DNA from: Bolinopsis microptera | Taxonomy: Eukaryota > Ctenophora > Tentaculata > Lobata > Bolinopsidae | Assembly: GCF_026151205.1 (NCBI RefSeq) | Contig: NC_087082.1 | Span: forward strand, 10,550,901 to 10,610,900 | Direction of reading: 5' to 3' | DNA length: 60,000 nt | Shown: in pieces, positions 22,163 to 37,100 of the stretch | Layout of the letters: the number at the start of each line of letters is the position of its first letter | Numbering within the stretch: position 1 is the first letter of the stretch | Notes under the pieces: model-generated | Told to the model about the DNA's origin: nothing | Databases searched by the model: none | Seen by the model: only the letters and a program-made list of their open reading frames with translations | Program-made: the position numbers and the translations under genes

Positions 22163-25100
22163 TAACACGTTACAAGTAAAGTTAGGCCGAGGCCTCTGCA
22201 AAGGTATAATATTAATTCAAAGACATATCTTATTATCAGTTAGTTAACTTATTCACTTTCTATCAACCTCAACCTTCAACAGATAATAGACAAGTAAAAA
22301 CAGTCGGCCGGTATAGGACCGATCTTTTGTAATCCGTGTGATTAATATCACCCCAGAGCAGACGAGTACCTTGACAGGAGTCTAACAAAACCTCTAAATC
22401 GCTTCAAAAGGGTGACCAATTGTTCAGCATTTCCTATTACCATTGGCTCGCGTCCTTTTAATTTAAATTGCCAATCAAGGGCGTCTGCATCATACGTTAT
22501 CAGTTATCAAGGAGTCAAGGAGTTATCAGAGGAAAATGTTGGAATGCTCCAAGAACCACTATATCATATACCGTCCACCAAAAGTTGGGAATTGCAATAG
22601 AATTACGCTACAAAAAGCTAAAAATTGCCAGCTCTTCGCGGCTGCCAGATAATGCCACTCCAATCTCGACCACAAGAAAACCATTAAATTTGTGCAGATC
22701 CCCTAGTCCGCGTGAAGAACCACCCCGTGTTCTACGCAAACTCACTATTGTATATTACAGAGCTTGCAGGGCGGCCATCAACGTTTTACTGCGGTAACTT
22801 ATATAATATATAGAGTATCTTATATAGAGTCGCAAGAAATTGAACGGACTCTGATGAAGGCTTGTATTTGAGTATTTGATGGAATTGCAACAAGGGCCAG
22901 CAGCTCACCAAGAAAGAAGCCCTCTGATATCTGGTTGATTAATCGGTTACTGTCGTCGAGCTTTGCGTGATGTTTAATATCGTGTAAAGTTTAATATCGT
23001 GCGGGGAGCACTAAATTATGGGGAAGTCGCGCTAAATTATGGGGAAACCGGAAATTTACAATATTTGGACAATTTAGATGGTGCAGTGCAAAATTGGGAT
23101 ATGGTTTTCATATTACGCATTCAAATATTCTCATGCTCCCATTTTCCTGGCATTATGTCAATAAAAGGTTCTATACAATTACAAAGTTTTACAGGAGGTG
23201 GGAAGGTTCAGACTTCAGAACTGAGCTCATACAGTTATATAATGAACATGATTATTCGTTGATTTTAAATGGTTCTCGGCCGATTTAGCGAATTGAAAGT
23301 TGACACTTGAAAATGACCATGCTCCAAGTCCAATTCATGAACTGAAACTGAAAAAACCAGAAACGAAATAACAATTTACCAGGTTGCCTGAAGACTAGAA
23401 GTTCAAACTAAAATAACTGTGGAGAGGTTCTACGGCCTCTAAAAAGCAACAGCTACGTGAATATAAGGGACTGTACACGTAAGCCAGGGGGAGGGGGAGA
23501 GGGAAGGGTGTAGAAAATTGAGAAAGCTTTTGTAATTTCCACAATGGTTATGTGTAAAGACGACTTTCAGAGGGGGAGGGGTCTTCAATCGCCAAATAAT
23601 CAAAATTGGATTTTTAAAGAGTGACTGTACCTGGGTGGCTCGCAAAAGAATAGCATGTTGATGCTTTGCCTACCTCTGTGTTGCCTACTAAACTGGTCTT
23701 AGTAAACTAACTATAATATGTATATATAGTATATACTGTATACTATATTTTTATAGTATACGTGGTCTACGTGGCGAGGTAGTGCGCAGCTTTGTCAGTT
23801 AGTGTAGCTATAACCCTCCAAGGATAGAATGCCGGAGAAAGCTATGGAAAATGAAGAAGGTAAATTAGTGGCAGTAGGTATGAAGATGAATTATAAAATG
23901 CTCGGAAGCCGAATGGATGAAACCCAGAAGAAAAACTAAATCAAATTTAAAACAGGCATTAAATCAATCCGATCTGATCCAGTTCCACGGGCACGATAAG
24001 AAGCTTGCTACGGGTTGCAAAGTTGACAATAGCAATAATATGTTGGTTGTTGAATCTTGAACTATGGCTAACGTAATATACAATTAACGATCCCTAAATT
24101 AATCGTCCTAGAACATCAACAACTTTAAATGCGGGAGATTTTAGTTACTAGTTAATATTAGTTATTATATACCGTATCAATATAATAATCTTACTATATA
24201 TAAAGCGAGACGATATATATATATATATATATTTATCTGTACCATTTTACTGACACCACGGCATCAACTTTAACACGGGTTTCCGCAAAAATCGTACAAG
24301 ATATAAAACTGAGACTTTTTTAACTGATTCAAATGCTTTAATGGCCTTCAAATCAGCATGAAAAAATAAAAAATTGGCCATGAAATAAGAATTTTAGTGC
24401 CCAAAATTTGGATCCCCAAGTGGTGTCAAAAACGCGATTTAAATAGGTGATAATTATTTTAGTCTCTTGAGTCTTGACACCACTTTAGGGTTATACGGGT
24501 TCCTGCTAGTATTATTAATATATATAAATACAATAATTTATAATATTAATAATATATGTTAACATAATAATATTAATATACTAATTACTACAGTTATAAA
24601 CTGTTGTTCGGATCAGTGCACTCGTATGGTAATTGATAGCTCCGGTATTCGATCAAACTTTTGCACATATCGCCGTAAAGTTGGGGTCAACGTCCGTTGT
24701 TTCTTCAGTACTAAAATTTATAACTATTTCTGCAGCATCTTCTTAAAGATGAAATGGTGTTTTAAATCAGGATAATGCTGTAACTAACTTTAATAATAGT
24801 AAAATATTTATGTATTTACCATTGCATAACAACATTTAGTTTATCTCGCTAATTCTCTAATTGCAGGAGGAAAAAAATGTTCCTATTCCATAGAATGAAC
24901 CAGAACAGATCACAGATTAAACATTTAAAAAACTAAGGGCTGAAAAACGTGGGAAGGTTTGATACCGATCTGAATCTTTGACGACTGCATAGGTCGAACG
25001 ATAACCGAGAAATAACACATTAAATTTTGTCACGCTTGAACAATTAAAGTGGCGTGTTTGAGCTTAATCAACTCAGAGAATTTTCTTTGAAGCTTCCTCA

Positions 25101-25562
25101 ATGAGGAACAAACCACCTGCTGACTCATCGAGATGTTCAACAAAGCTCCTAAAGCCAAATGATAAAAGATTAGATATTGAAACTTTCAAATTCAGCTGAC
25201 AGAGAGCCGGAGAGCGATGAGCAAAAGATTATAATTTTTATAATTTCACCTCACGGAGCTGGACACTGCAATTGTTTTAGATTGTTCGAGAAGTTGGGAG
25301 GGGTCACGTCTTCAAACTTCTTGCTACGGAGTTGTCAGAGGATAATAAGCGCTCTGTTGACTTATATAGTAATCATCGGCTCACAATTGTTTTTCGTTAT
25401 GGCTATTAACCGGTCATTAGCCGGCTATTAGCCGGCCAATAACCGGTCAACATTGTACCAATTTGCCCTAATAGCAGTCAGAAACTTCAGCTTTGGACAT
25501 AAAATATGTTAAGACGATGAATTATATATTTATTGATCGCCAAGTCAGGACGCGATGACAAA

Positions 25563-25683
25563 AAGCTACATTTGCCGGGGTTTTCGGCTTGGTGCCTGGA
25601 AAGCAAAACTGCATGTTTGCCGGGTGTTCAGCTTGGTGCCTGGAAAGCAAAGCTACATTTGCCCGGGTTTTCAGCTTGGTGCC
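25563..25683. repeat. Tandem repeat of about 45 bp, nearly three copies
   Basis: Copies share TTTGCCGGG, TTCAGCTTGGTGCC and TGGAAAGCAAA. The repeat explains the repetitive ORF at 25533-25730, which I do not regard as a gene. Confidence 0.8.
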
Positions 25684-26330
25684 ATGCAGGTTCCACCAAT
25701 AATCAATTGATCAACGGCCGGATAATGTAAATATTTATACTAAGCCACAAAGCTGTAAGGGAAATTGTGATTCAGTTCGTGATATTTCTCTCGAGATTAT
25801 TATAATTAAACGTTTTATAGTTTTGAGGAAGAGTCGAGGATTAACAATATATGAAGGAACAGTTATTTTAATGAGCTCTGGCAGTGGGAGCTAAGTTTAT
25901 TCTCAAAAAATAAATTTGACTCTCAGTACAGCTATACATCCAAAATACTGGTTTTGAAGACATAGAATTATACCGTACATATTAGCACATTGGATAGGGT
26001 TGACATTATTTATTATGTAAGTATGTACGACGCTAATCCTAACCATATTCCTAACAAAGCAAACCTCTAAGATCATCATCATTTCTGCGGAGATCTCGAG
26101 CTGCATTAAACTAAATTAAAAGCAATGAAAGCAGCAGTTATAAAAAAAAGGCGGTTGTACCGCTGGAACAGTAATATCAATAGAATGAGTTCAAAAGAAG
26201 CAGATAACTTTATCACCATCTTATCTTTATGTAAGCACCATTGATATATTCCTCATCATATTCCAGTTTACAGCTCCAATTAGTTCCCAATCACCACAAC
26301 ATTAATATCGCCCTTCTTGGAAACCTGCTA

Positions 26331-26372
26331 CGTAAATTGTTTGACAGCCTTCGTAAATTGTTTGACAGCCTT
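26331..26372. repeat. 21-bp exact tandem duplication
   Basis: CGTAAATTGTTTGACAGCCT plus one base occurs twice in a row. Confidence 0.9.
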
Positions 26373-27245
26373 GGCTACCATACAAAATATAAACATTGCT
26401 GACCTTGTCCTTCCAATGGAACTATTGTGGACCGTCATAATTGTAAAAGAATAAATTTCTGAAAACATTCATCTTTGTTTGAAGTCAGGGCCAGGGTTAG
26501 CCTTAAATCTTAATTCTGACTAATTCGCGAGGTTCTCACCAAATTGAGAGTAAAATTGTTTGAGTTTCGTGCATTTGAATTACGTTGACGCATATCTTCG
26601 GTGAAGCTATTTCGTTCTTCGGAGCAGCGAAGGAAATAAGTGCACACACAATTGACAGCATAGGAGCGCCTTTCTTGAAATTGAATAAACCATGTTTAGT
26701 GTTTGGTTAAATATTAAGTGAGCTGCGGTGGCAGTGAATATTGAGGCTCTGGTGATTTTGAGGAATTCCAGTTGAGTAAGGAAACAAAATTTCCACGTGT
26801 ACCACGTGGAGTTTACAGTTCTTGCTTGACAGAAAGAATCGGATCGTGTGCCTAGACCCTATTTACAGATGATGGACCCATTCCATTATATATAGGTCAG
26901 ATTATCGAGCTTGAACACTCTTCTCAATTGTTTAGATTTACGTTATGTGACCTTGTCTAAACATCAGCCGTTCTGCTTTCTTCTGATATGTTAGTCCTTG
27001 CTTCATTTTCTAAGCGTGCATGAAGATTAAGATGGTCAGGTTGGTGCATAGAGGTAACATTCTAACCGTTGGCCAGCACGATTCACTTCAATTCATATCA
27101 TGCACTTCGCAGCAAGCCCATTATACTATTAAACTATTATAGACCCATGTGTCCAAATCACACTATTTAACCGTTGACGATTTCGCGACTATTTCGCGAT
27201 TCAGTAGTGTCGCAACAATACGGGAGCCCACATGAGTGTCAAGCG

Positions 27246-28372
27246 GAAAAAAATTTTAAAAATTTTAAACCCTTTTTTTTTTCCCTTTTTTTTTTTTTAA
27301 ATTTTTTTTTTAAAAATTTTTTCCCCCCCCAAAAAAACCCCCCCCCCCAAAAAGGGGCCCCCAAAAAAAAAACCCTTTTTTTTTTTTTAAACCATAAAAA
27401 CAAAACCCCCCCAAAAAAAAGGGGGCCCTTTTTTTTTAAAAAAAAAAATTTTTTTTTAAAAAGGGGGGGGGGGGGGAAAAAAAAAAAAAAAATTTTTAAA
27501 AAAATTTTTTTTTTAAAAAGGGGGAACCCCCCTTTTTTTTAAAAATTTCCCCAAAATTGGGTTTTTTTTTTTAAAAAAAAAATTTTTTTTTTTTTTTTCC
27601 CCCCCAATTTTTTTGGGGGAAATTTTTTTTTTTTCCCAAAAAAAAAAAAAATTTTCCCCAACGGGGGTTTTTTTTTTTTTTAAAAATTTTAAAAAAAAAT
27701 TTTAAAAAATTTTTTTTTTTTTAAAAAAAAAAAAAAATTTTTTTTAAAAAATTTTAAAAAAAAAAAATTTTTGGGGGGAAATTTTTTATTTTTTAAAAAA
27801 ATTTTTTTAAAAAGGGGGGGGGGGGAAAATTTTTTTTTTTTTTTAAAATTTTTTAAAAAAAAAAATTTTTTCCCGGGGGGGGTTTTAAAATTTTTGGGGG
27901 GTTTAAAAAAAACCCCCCGGGGGGGGGAAAAAAAAAAAAAAAATTTTTTTTTTTTTTGGGGTTTTTGGGGGGGGTTTTTTTTTTTAAAAAAATTTTTTTT
28001 TAAAAAAACCCCTTTCCCCCAAAAAAAATTTTTTTTTTTCCCCTTTTTTTAAAAGGTTTTTTTCCCCCCCCCCTTTTTTTTGGGGTTTTTTTTTTTTTTT
28101 TTTCCCCGGGGGGTTTTAAATTTTTTTTTTTCCCCCCAAAAAAAAAAATTTTTTTTTAAATTTTTTTTTTTAAAAAATTTGGTTTTTTTTTTTTTTTGGG
28201 GGGGAAAAAACCCCCCCCCGGGCCCAAAAAAAAAAAAAAAAAATTGGGTTTTTTTTTTTTGGGGGGGTTTTTGGGGAAAAAAAAAGGGGGAAAAGGGGGG
28301 GGTTTTAAAAAATTTTTAAAAATTTAAAAAGGGTTTTTTTTTTAAAAAAAATTTTTTTTTTGGGTTAAAAAA

Positions 28373-28407
<35 letters not shown>

Positions 28408-29144
28408 TTTTTTTTAAAAAATTTTTAAAAAATTTTTTTTTAAAAAAAAAAAATTTTTTGGGGGGGGGGGGGTTTTTTTGGAAGGGTTTTTCCCCTTTTT
28501 TTTAAAATTTTTAAAATTTTTAAAAAATTTTTTTTAAAAATTTTAAAAAAAAAAAAATTTTTTTCCGGGTTTTTTTAAAAAAAATTTTTTAAAAAAAGGG
28601 GAAAAAAAAAAAACCCCCCGGGAAATTTTTTTTTAAAAACCTTTTTTTTTGGGGTTTTTAACCATTTTTTTTTTTTTTTGGGGTTTAAATTTAAAAAAAA
28701 AAAAAAAAAAAAATTTTTTTTTCCCCGGGGGGGGGTTTTTTTTTTTTTAAGGGGGGTTTTTCCCCCCTTTTTTTTTTTTTTTTAAAAAAAAATTTTTTTA
28801 AATTTTCCCAAAAAAGGGGGGCCCGGGGGAATTATTTTTTTTTTTTAAAAAAAAAATTTTTTTTTTTTTTTTCCCCCCCCTTTTTTGGGTTTTTGGGGGA
28901 AATTTTAAAAAATTTAAAAAAATTTTTTTTTTTTAAAAATTTTTTCGGGTTTTTAAAAAAAAAGGGGGGAATTTTAAAAAAAATTTTTTTTAAAAAACCC
29001 CCCCAAAAGGGGAAAAGGGGGTTTTTTTAAAAAAAAAGGGGGTTTTTTAACCTTTTTAAACCCCCTTTTTTTTAAAAATTTTTCCAAAAGGGCTTTAAAA
29101 TTAATTAAAAAAAAAAAAAATTAAAAATTTTAAAAAAAAACCCC

Positions 29145-29176
<32 letters not shown>

Positions 29177-30256
29177 GGAAAAAAAAAAAATTTTTTTCCC
29201 AAAAAGGGGAAAAACCCCCGGGGGGGGGGGGGTTTTAATTAAAAAAGGGGGGGAAAATTTTTAAAAACCCCCCGTTTTTTTTTTTAAAAAAAAAATTTTT
29301 TGGGGGGGCCCAAAAGGGAATTTTTTTAAAAATTTTTTTTAAAAAAAAAAGGGGGGTTTTTTTCCCCCGGGATTTTAAAAGGGGGAAAAAATTTTAAAAA
29401 AAAAAATTTTAAAAAAATTTTTTTTTTTCCCAAAAAATTTTTTTTTTTTTTCCCCCCAAATTTTTTTAAAAAAATTTTTTTTTTTTTAAATTTTTAAAAA
29501 TTTTTTTTTTTTTTTTAAATTTTTTTAAAAAAAAAAAAAAAGGGGGGGGTTTTAAAAAGGGGAAAAATTTTTTTTTTGGGGGGGGAAAAAAAGGGGGGGG
29601 AAAAAAAAGGGGTTTGGGGGGGTTTTTTAAAAAAAGGGGGAAACCCTTAAAAAAAAAAAAATTTTTTTGGGAAACCCCCTTTTTGGGATGGGTTTAAGGG
29701 GTTTTAAAAAATTTAAATTTTTTAAAAGAAAAAATTTTTTTTTTAAAAAAAAAAAAAAATTTTTTTTTTTTTTTAAAAAAATTTTTGGGGGGGGTTTTTT
29801 TTTCTTTTTTAATTTTTGGGAAAAAAATTAAATTTTTTTTTTTTTTTAATTTTTTTTTTTTAAAAATTTTTTTTTTTTTTTTTAAAAAAAAAAAGGGGGG
29901 AAAAAAAAAAAAGGGGTTTTTTTTTTTTTTTTTTTTTCCCCCCTTTTTTTGGGGAAAAAAAAATTTTTGGGGAAAAAAGGGGGTTTAAAAAAAAAAAAAA
30001 AAAAAAAAATTTTTTTGGGGACCCCTTTAAAAAACCTTTTTTTTAAAAATTTTAAAAAAAAAAAAAAAAAAATTTTTTTTAAAAAAATTTTTTTCCTTTT
30101 AAAAAAATTTTTTTGGGTTTTTTTTTTTTAAAAGGGGGGAAAAAAAAACCCCCCTTTTTTTTTAAAAAGGGGGGGGGCCCCAAAATTTTAAAAAAAAAAA
30201 TTTTTTTTTTAAAAAAAATTTCCAAAAAAAAAAAAAAAAAAAAAAAAAAACCCCCC

Positions 30257-30295
<39 letters not shown>

Positions 30296-31134
30296 TTTTT
30301 AATTTTTTTAATATTTTTTTTCCCTTTTTTTTTTTTTTGGGGTTTTTGGGGGGGGGAAAAAAAAAAAAAGGGGGTTTTTTTTTTTTAAAAATTTTTCAAA
30401 AAAAAAAATTTTAAAAAAAAGGTTTTTTTGGGGAAAAAAAAAAAAAAGGCCCAAAAAAAATTTTTTTTTTTTTTTTTCCCCCCAAAAAAAAGGGGGGGTT
30501 TTTTAAAATTTTTTTAAAACCCTTTTCCCTTTTTTTTTAAAAAAAAATTTTTGGGGGGGTTTTTTTTTTCCCCCCAAAAAAAAAGGGGGGTTTTTCCCTT
30601 TTTTGGGGGGGGTTTTTTTTTTTTTTTTTTGGGGTTTTTTTTTTTTTTTTTTTCCCCCCCCCCCCCTTTTTTTTTTTTAAAAAATTTTTTTAAAATTTTT
30701 TTTTTTTTTTTTTTTTTAAAATTTTTTTTTTAAAAGGGTTTTTTTTAAAAATTTTTTCCCCCCTTTTTTTTTAAAAATTTTTTAATTTTTTTTTCCCCTT
30801 TTTTTTTTCCCCTATTTTTTTTCCCCCCTTTTTTTTTAAAAATTTTTTTTTTTTCCCCCCCCCTTTTTTTTTTAAAAACCCCTTTTTTAATCCCCCAAAA
30901 AAACCCCCCCTTTTTACTTTTTTTTTCCCCCTTTTTTATTTTTTTTTATACCCCCAAAAAAAAAAATTTTTTTTTTTTTTTTTTTTTAAAATTTAAAAAA
31001 TTTTAAATTTTTTTTGGGAAAAAATTAAAAAAATTTTAAAAAAATTTTTTTTGGGGGGGTTTTTTTTTTTGGTTTTTAAATTTAAAAAATTTTTTAAAAA
31101 ATTTTAAAAAAAAACCCCCCCCTTTTTTTTTGGG

Positions 31135-31166
<32 letters not shown>

Positions 31167-34100
31167 CGCCCAATTTTTCAGGTCCCTTAAAAAAAAACCA
31201 TTTTTTAAAAAAATTGGGGATTTTTTAGTGTGAAATTTTTTTCAGGGGTGGGGGGGGGACGTTGCCCAAATCGCTGCAAAAAAAAAATTTTTTCAGGTTT
31301 CGGGGGAGCATGGGGGGAAAATGGGTTTTTTCTAAAAAAAACCCCCTTTTTTTTTAGGGGCAGTTGTGGGGGGGGGGGACATATACCATACAGACCACGG
31401 GGGGCAAGCAGGGGGACCTTTTCATTTATTTGGGTTATATTTTATTTTTTCCCCTTTTTTACTAAAAAAGGGCATAATTAAAAAAACTTTATTTTTTAAC
31501 CCCCCTTTATTTAATTTTTTTTAAACCCCCTTAAAACAAAATTTTTCCCCCCTTTTTTGGGTGTTTTTTTTAGTTCAAAAAACATTTTTAAATTTGATGT
31601 CGGGGGGTTGGGGACGGGAAAAAAAAAAATGTTATGTTGAGTTTTTTTTAAGAAAAATTTTAAAAAAAAAGCCCGCCGGGGCCCCGTTTTACGGAAATTG
31701 GGTTTTAAAAAAAAAAACCCAAAAAAATTTCCCCCAAAATTTCAGGTGCCTTTAAAAAAACCCCATTTTTTTAAAATTGATTTTTAGAGATGTAAAAATT
31801 TTTTTCAGGGGCTTAAAGGGGGGTTGGGGGGTTTCCCCAAATGGGGGCTCCCAAAAAAAAATTTTTCAGGTTTTTGGGGGAGCATGGGGGGAAAAAAGGG
31901 GGTTTTTTTCTGGGGAAACCCCCTGTTTTTTACCACGATTGTTGGGGGGAAAATTTTTTACAGAAGATTAAATAATAATTTCGGGGGAAGGGGGGCCCCT
32001 TTTTCCCAGTCAATTGTGCTGAAATTTAAGTGTCCATAAATTTCAAAAGTTAAAAAGTTTTTACACCCATTTCCGCAACACAGGTCTTCCCAAAAAAAAA
32101 TTTTTTTTACACTTTTTTTTTCAATGAAATTAAAAAAAAAAATTTTAAAAAAAAAATTTTTTTTTAAAACACCCCTTGGGGGACGTAAATTCATTTTTTT
32201 TAAAAAAAAAAACCTTTTTAAAAAAAATTTGTTTTTGGGGGAAAAAAAGGGTTGAAAAATAAATTTTTTTAAAATTTAAAATTTTTTTAAAAACCCTTTA
32301 AAAGGGAGAAATTTTTAATTCAAAAATCTGGGGAAAAATTTTTTAAACCTTTGGGTTTTAATTTTTCCCAAGGGGCATTCTAAAAATCTACCGGAATTTT
32401 TTTTTTTCTACCCTTTGGGCTTTTTTTTCATAAAGTTTTTTCGCCCTTTTGATTTTGGTTTTTTTTTTAAAAAAAATTTTTTTTAAAAAAAAAAAGGGTT
32501 AAAATTTTTGCGTTTTTATTTTTTTCCTGGGGTTGGGCCCTCCCTTTGGGGTTTTTTTGGGGGGAGCCCATTTTTCTGTTTTTTCCTATAGGAAAAAAAA
32601 ATTGGGGCTTTTAGGCTATTTTTTTTTAAAGTTAAAAATTTTCAAAAAAAATTTTTGGCCCCAACTTTTGGGGGACAGGAAAAAAATTTTTGGGAAAAAA
32701 TTTTGTTTTTAAATTTTTCTTTTTTTTTTTAAAAAAATTTGGGGCTGGTTTCCCCTTTTTTTTCTTTTAAATTTTAAAGATTTTTTGGCCGGGTTGGGGT
32801 TTTCCAGTTTTTTCTTAAAAAATTTTTTTGGGGGGGAAACCCTTTTGGGAAAGGGTTTTTAATTTTAAAGGGTTTATAAAAAAAAAAAAAATTTACATGA
32901 AAAAAAAATTTTTCGGCGAAAAAAATTAATTAGAGGGGCGCCCCCCCGAAAAGGGTTCCCCCCTCAAATTTTTTTTGCACTTTGGGCGAAAGGTGGAAAT
33001 TTTTTGGGGTTTTCCCTTTTCGGGGATTTCCAAAAAAATTTTTGGGTTTTTCCCCCGGGACAGTTTTATGTCTTTATTTAGGGGAATTTTAAATTTTGGC
33101 CCAACTTGGAAGGGGAGAAATTTAATTTGGGTATTCGGGTTCATTTTGATGGCCCGTTTAATTGTTTTCCCTAAACTTTAAGGGAAAATGTTTTTTTTTT
33201 TAAAAAGGGGAAAATTTTTTGGGAAATCGTTTTTGGAAATTTTCCCCCCTTTTTTTAATTTTGGAAGTACAGTTTTTTTATTTGGATTTTAAAATTAAAA
33301 ATTTTACCCTTTTAAACCCTTTTTATAATCAAAAAAGAAAAGGGATTAATTTTTCCAAAAAACCCCAAAAACCCATGGGAAAGAGGGGGGAACCGGGGCT
33401 CCCCATTTTGGGTTTCTTTTTTCCCAAAAAACCAAAAAGGGAAATGATTTTTTTTTGGATTTGGGGAACCCGTTTCTAAAATTTTGGAAAAATTTTTACC
33501 GGAAAGGGAAATGGGGGTTTGGGCTCGTTTTTTCCCCCTTTCTTTTTTTTCCCAAATTGAAAATAAAAAAAATTGTGATTAAAAAAAAAAGAATTTACCC
33601 AAGGGAAAGGCCGGGAAATTTCGGCTTTTGAAGTTTTTCTTTTTTTAAAACTTCGGGTTTTGTTCAAAAAGGTAAAAAAATTTACCCCCCTTTGGGGTTC
33701 CCTTCCCCAAAAATTACTAGGTATCCCCCCCCCAAAAAACGAAAAACCCCAAAAAGAAAATTTTTTTTAAACGAAATTGATTGATGAAAATCAATCAAAA
33801 AACTTTTATAAATTTTAACCAAATTTTGGGGGGAAAAGGCCGTAAAAAAATTAAAAAAAAAAAAAAAAAATTGGGAAAAAAAAAGGGCGAAAGGGGGGGA
33901 CCGGAATTTTAATTTTTTGGGGTATTCTTTTTTTTGCTTTTTAAAAAAAAGGTTTCAATAAAATTTTAAATTTATCTTTTCCCTTTTTTTGTTTGGGGAA
34001 AAGAGAGGACACGGCCCAGGGGGGTCCCACCCTTTTTATTGGGGGGTTTTTTTTTTTAAATTTTTAAAAAAATTTTAACCGGGAATTTTAACATTTATTT

Positions 34101-37100
34101 AAAGGGGAAAAAGGGGGGGGGGAGGGGTTTGGGTGCCGGGGTAAATTTGAAAGGCCTGTTTTTAAAAGGGGCCCTAAAATTAAAAAAGTTAAAAAAGTTA
34201 ACAGCCATTTGGGGCCCCCCAGGACTTGAAATTTTTTTTAAGGGGGGTTTTTTTAAAATTTTTTTTAAAATTTTTAAAAAATTTTTAAAAAATTTTTTTG
34301 GGGCCCGTAAAAAAACCCCCCCCTTGGGGGGGGGAGGGTTTAAATTCGGGGGGTTTAAAAAAAACCGGGTTTTTTTAAAAAAAATTTTTGGTTTTTTTTG
34401 CCCAAAAAAGGGTTTTTAAAAAATTAAACTTTTAAAAAAAATTTTTTTTTTAAAAAACCATTGGGAGTAATTTTTTTTAAAAAAATTTTGGGGAGGGGGG
34501 AAATTTTCCCCCTTTAAAGAAAAATTTGGTTTTAAAAGAAATTTTTTAAAAAAATTTCCCCCCCAAAAAAAAATTTTTTTTTCAAAGTTTTGGCTCCTTC
34601 ATAAAAATGGGTTTCTTTCCATTGAAGTTTGTTTTTTTTTTTTTTAAAGGGAATTTTTAATTTTAAAAAAAAAAACCTTTCAATTTTTGCGATTTATTTA
34701 ATTTTTTCTGGTTTTGGGGGGCCCAATTTTGTCCTTGGGTTGGGGGGGGAAGCCCCCAGTTTTCTGCTTTCCATGGGGGTTAAAAAAAAAATTTTTGGGG
34801 GGCATTTAAAACTATTTTTTTTAAATTTTAAAAAAACCGAAAAATTTTTGCCCCAAGGGGTTGGGGGGGGCCCCCCCCCCCCAAAAATTGGGGAAAAAAT
34901 TGGAAATAAAAATTTTTTTTAAAAATCACGGGGAAAATTGGGGGTTTTCGTAAATTTTTTTTTTGGTTAAAAACTTTAGGGGGGTTGCCGTTGGGGGAAT
35001 TAATTTCCTTTTTTTAAAAAATATTTTGGGAAAATTTTGGGTTTTGGCTTTTTAAAATTTAAATTTATAAAAACCCCCAAAATTACTTGAAAAAAAAATT
35101 TTTACGGGGGGGATTCAAATGGTTTTAAGGCCCCCCGAAAAAAACCGGGGCCCCCGCTAAAGGGGGTTTTGCCGTGCGAAAAAGGGGTGGTTTTGGGGGG
35201 AATTTTTTTTTGTTCATTTGTTGTTTTTCCAAAAACCCAATTTTTTCTGTTTTTCCCAAAGGGAAAAATTTTTTTTTTTAAGGGGGGAAACCCAATTTTT
35301 TTTTGGAATTTTTTTAACCCAAAAACTTGAAAATAAAGTTTTTTTAAAAGTGGTTTTTCAGTCAGGGGGATGGGGAACCGGGAAAAGGGTTTCCCTTTTA
35401 ACAAAAGGGGGGGAAAAATTTTTTTTAAAAGGGAAAAAAAATTTTAAAAAAACCCGTTAAAATTTTTTCCCTTCCTTTTTTAAATTAAATTTAAAGAAGT
35501 TTTAACCCCATTTTTTATTTTTTCGACTTTTTAAAAAAAGGTTCCCTTTGGACTTTTAAAAAACCCAAAAAAAAAAGTTTGATTTTTTCCCAAAAAAACC
35601 CCAAAATTTCAGGGGTAGAGGGGGGACCGTTTGGGCCAGGGGTCTCTTTTTTCCCAAAAAAAAGGGAAAATTTTAAATTTTAAATTTTGGGAGGGGGGGG
35701 ACCTTTTCCTAAAATGAAAAATTTTGAAAAACCGGGGGAATTTAAAATGGGTTTCGCCCGCTTTTCATTCTTTTTAAAAAATTTTTTTTTTTTTTGATTA
35801 AAAAGGGAACTCCCCAAAAGGCCAAAAGGGACTCGGGGAAATTTGGAAGTTTCCCAAATTTAAAAAAAACTTCCCAGCTTGTTCAAAAAAGTTTTTAAAT
35901 ACCCCCCCTTCCCCCTTTTCCCCCCAAAAATTTACTGGGTTTATTTTCCCCAAAACGCAAAAAAAAGATTTTTTTTACGGCTTTCGGGATTTGATTTTAA
36001 TTTAAAAAAGGGAAACTTTTTTTTTAAAAATTTTTGGGTTTTGGGGGGCCGTAAATTTGGAAGGGGAAAAAAAGCGGGGGGGGGGGGAGGGATTTTTCTT
36101 TTTCCCCGGTTATCTTTTTTTTGGCTTTTTGAAAAAAGGGGTAAATTTAAAAATTTTTAAAATCATTTCCTTTTTTTTTGGGGAAAAAAAAGGGGGGGGA
36201 AACTGGGCCATCCCGGGCCCATTTTTTCCCCCCGGGGTTATGGGTTTTTTGGGTTTTTAAAAAAAAATTTTTTTTAAAATTTTTTTTTTTCTTAAATACA
36301 AAAACATTTTTGGGGTTTCGCGGGAAAAAAAAAAAAAGTTTTTGCAAAAAAAAATAAAGTTTTTTCCCCAATAATTACTTTTTTTTTTTTTTTTATTGTT
36401 TTCTTTTTTTTTTTTTAAAAATTTTGCTTTTTAAAAAAATTTGTTTTTTTTTTTAAAGGGGGCCATTTTAAAAAGGTCTTTTTTTTTTTTCCCCCCGGGG
36501 GGGGCCTTTCCATCGATAAAAAATTTTTTATTTTAATGGGAAATTTTTTATTTTTTTTAAGGTCACGGGGGTTTTTTTTTGCATTTTTTTTTAAATTTTC
36601 CCCTTTGGGATTGGCAAAAAAAAAAAAAAAAAAAAATTTTTGGGCATTTAATTTTTCGATTTTAAAAATTGGGGAAAAAAACCTCAAAAGAAAAAAAAAA
36701 TTTCGTCCCCAAAAAAATTTTTTTTTTGTTTTCGGATTTAAAAGGGGAAAAAAATATTCCCCCGCTTTAACCCAGTTTAAGAAAATTATATGCTTTTTTA
36801 CAAACCCTTTTGCAAAATACTTTTTAAAAAATCCTTTTTTCCGGGTTGAAATTGGCAAAAATGGGCCAAGGTTTTGAAAAAAAAAAGATAGGGAAAGGAC
36901 CCGGGGGGTTTGGGTTCTTTTTTTACAATTACTTTTAAAAAAAAAAAAAAAATTTTTCCCGAAAAAAAAAAAAAAAGTGAGCTTTAAAAAGTCAAAGGGA
37001 AAAAGGGGCCATCCCGGTTTTCCCGGGAATCTTTAAAAAACATTTTTTTTTTAAAAAAATTTTTCCGACATCCCCCTATTTTCGCCAGGGTTGGGTGGGT

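Larger units (their letters stand above)
22163..27245. other. Intergenic stretch, no gene recognised
   Basis: AT-rich, with an (AT)n microsatellite near 24210-24230, an AT palindrome zone near 23716-23760, an ACCGGT/AGCCGG alternation at 25408-25450, and a two-copy GCTAAATTATGGGGAA repeat at 23009-23045. The 109-aa ORF at 22468-22797 overlaps another frame and has no family signal. Confidence 0.5.

Noticed and set aside
22468-22797. 109-aa ORF near the hAT-type MITE
   Set aside because: No domain, biased composition, and an overlapping ORF in another frame.
25533-25730. 65-aa ORF with repeated LPGFSAWC
   Set aside because: It is explained by a tandem repeat of about 45 bp and changes frame between copies.
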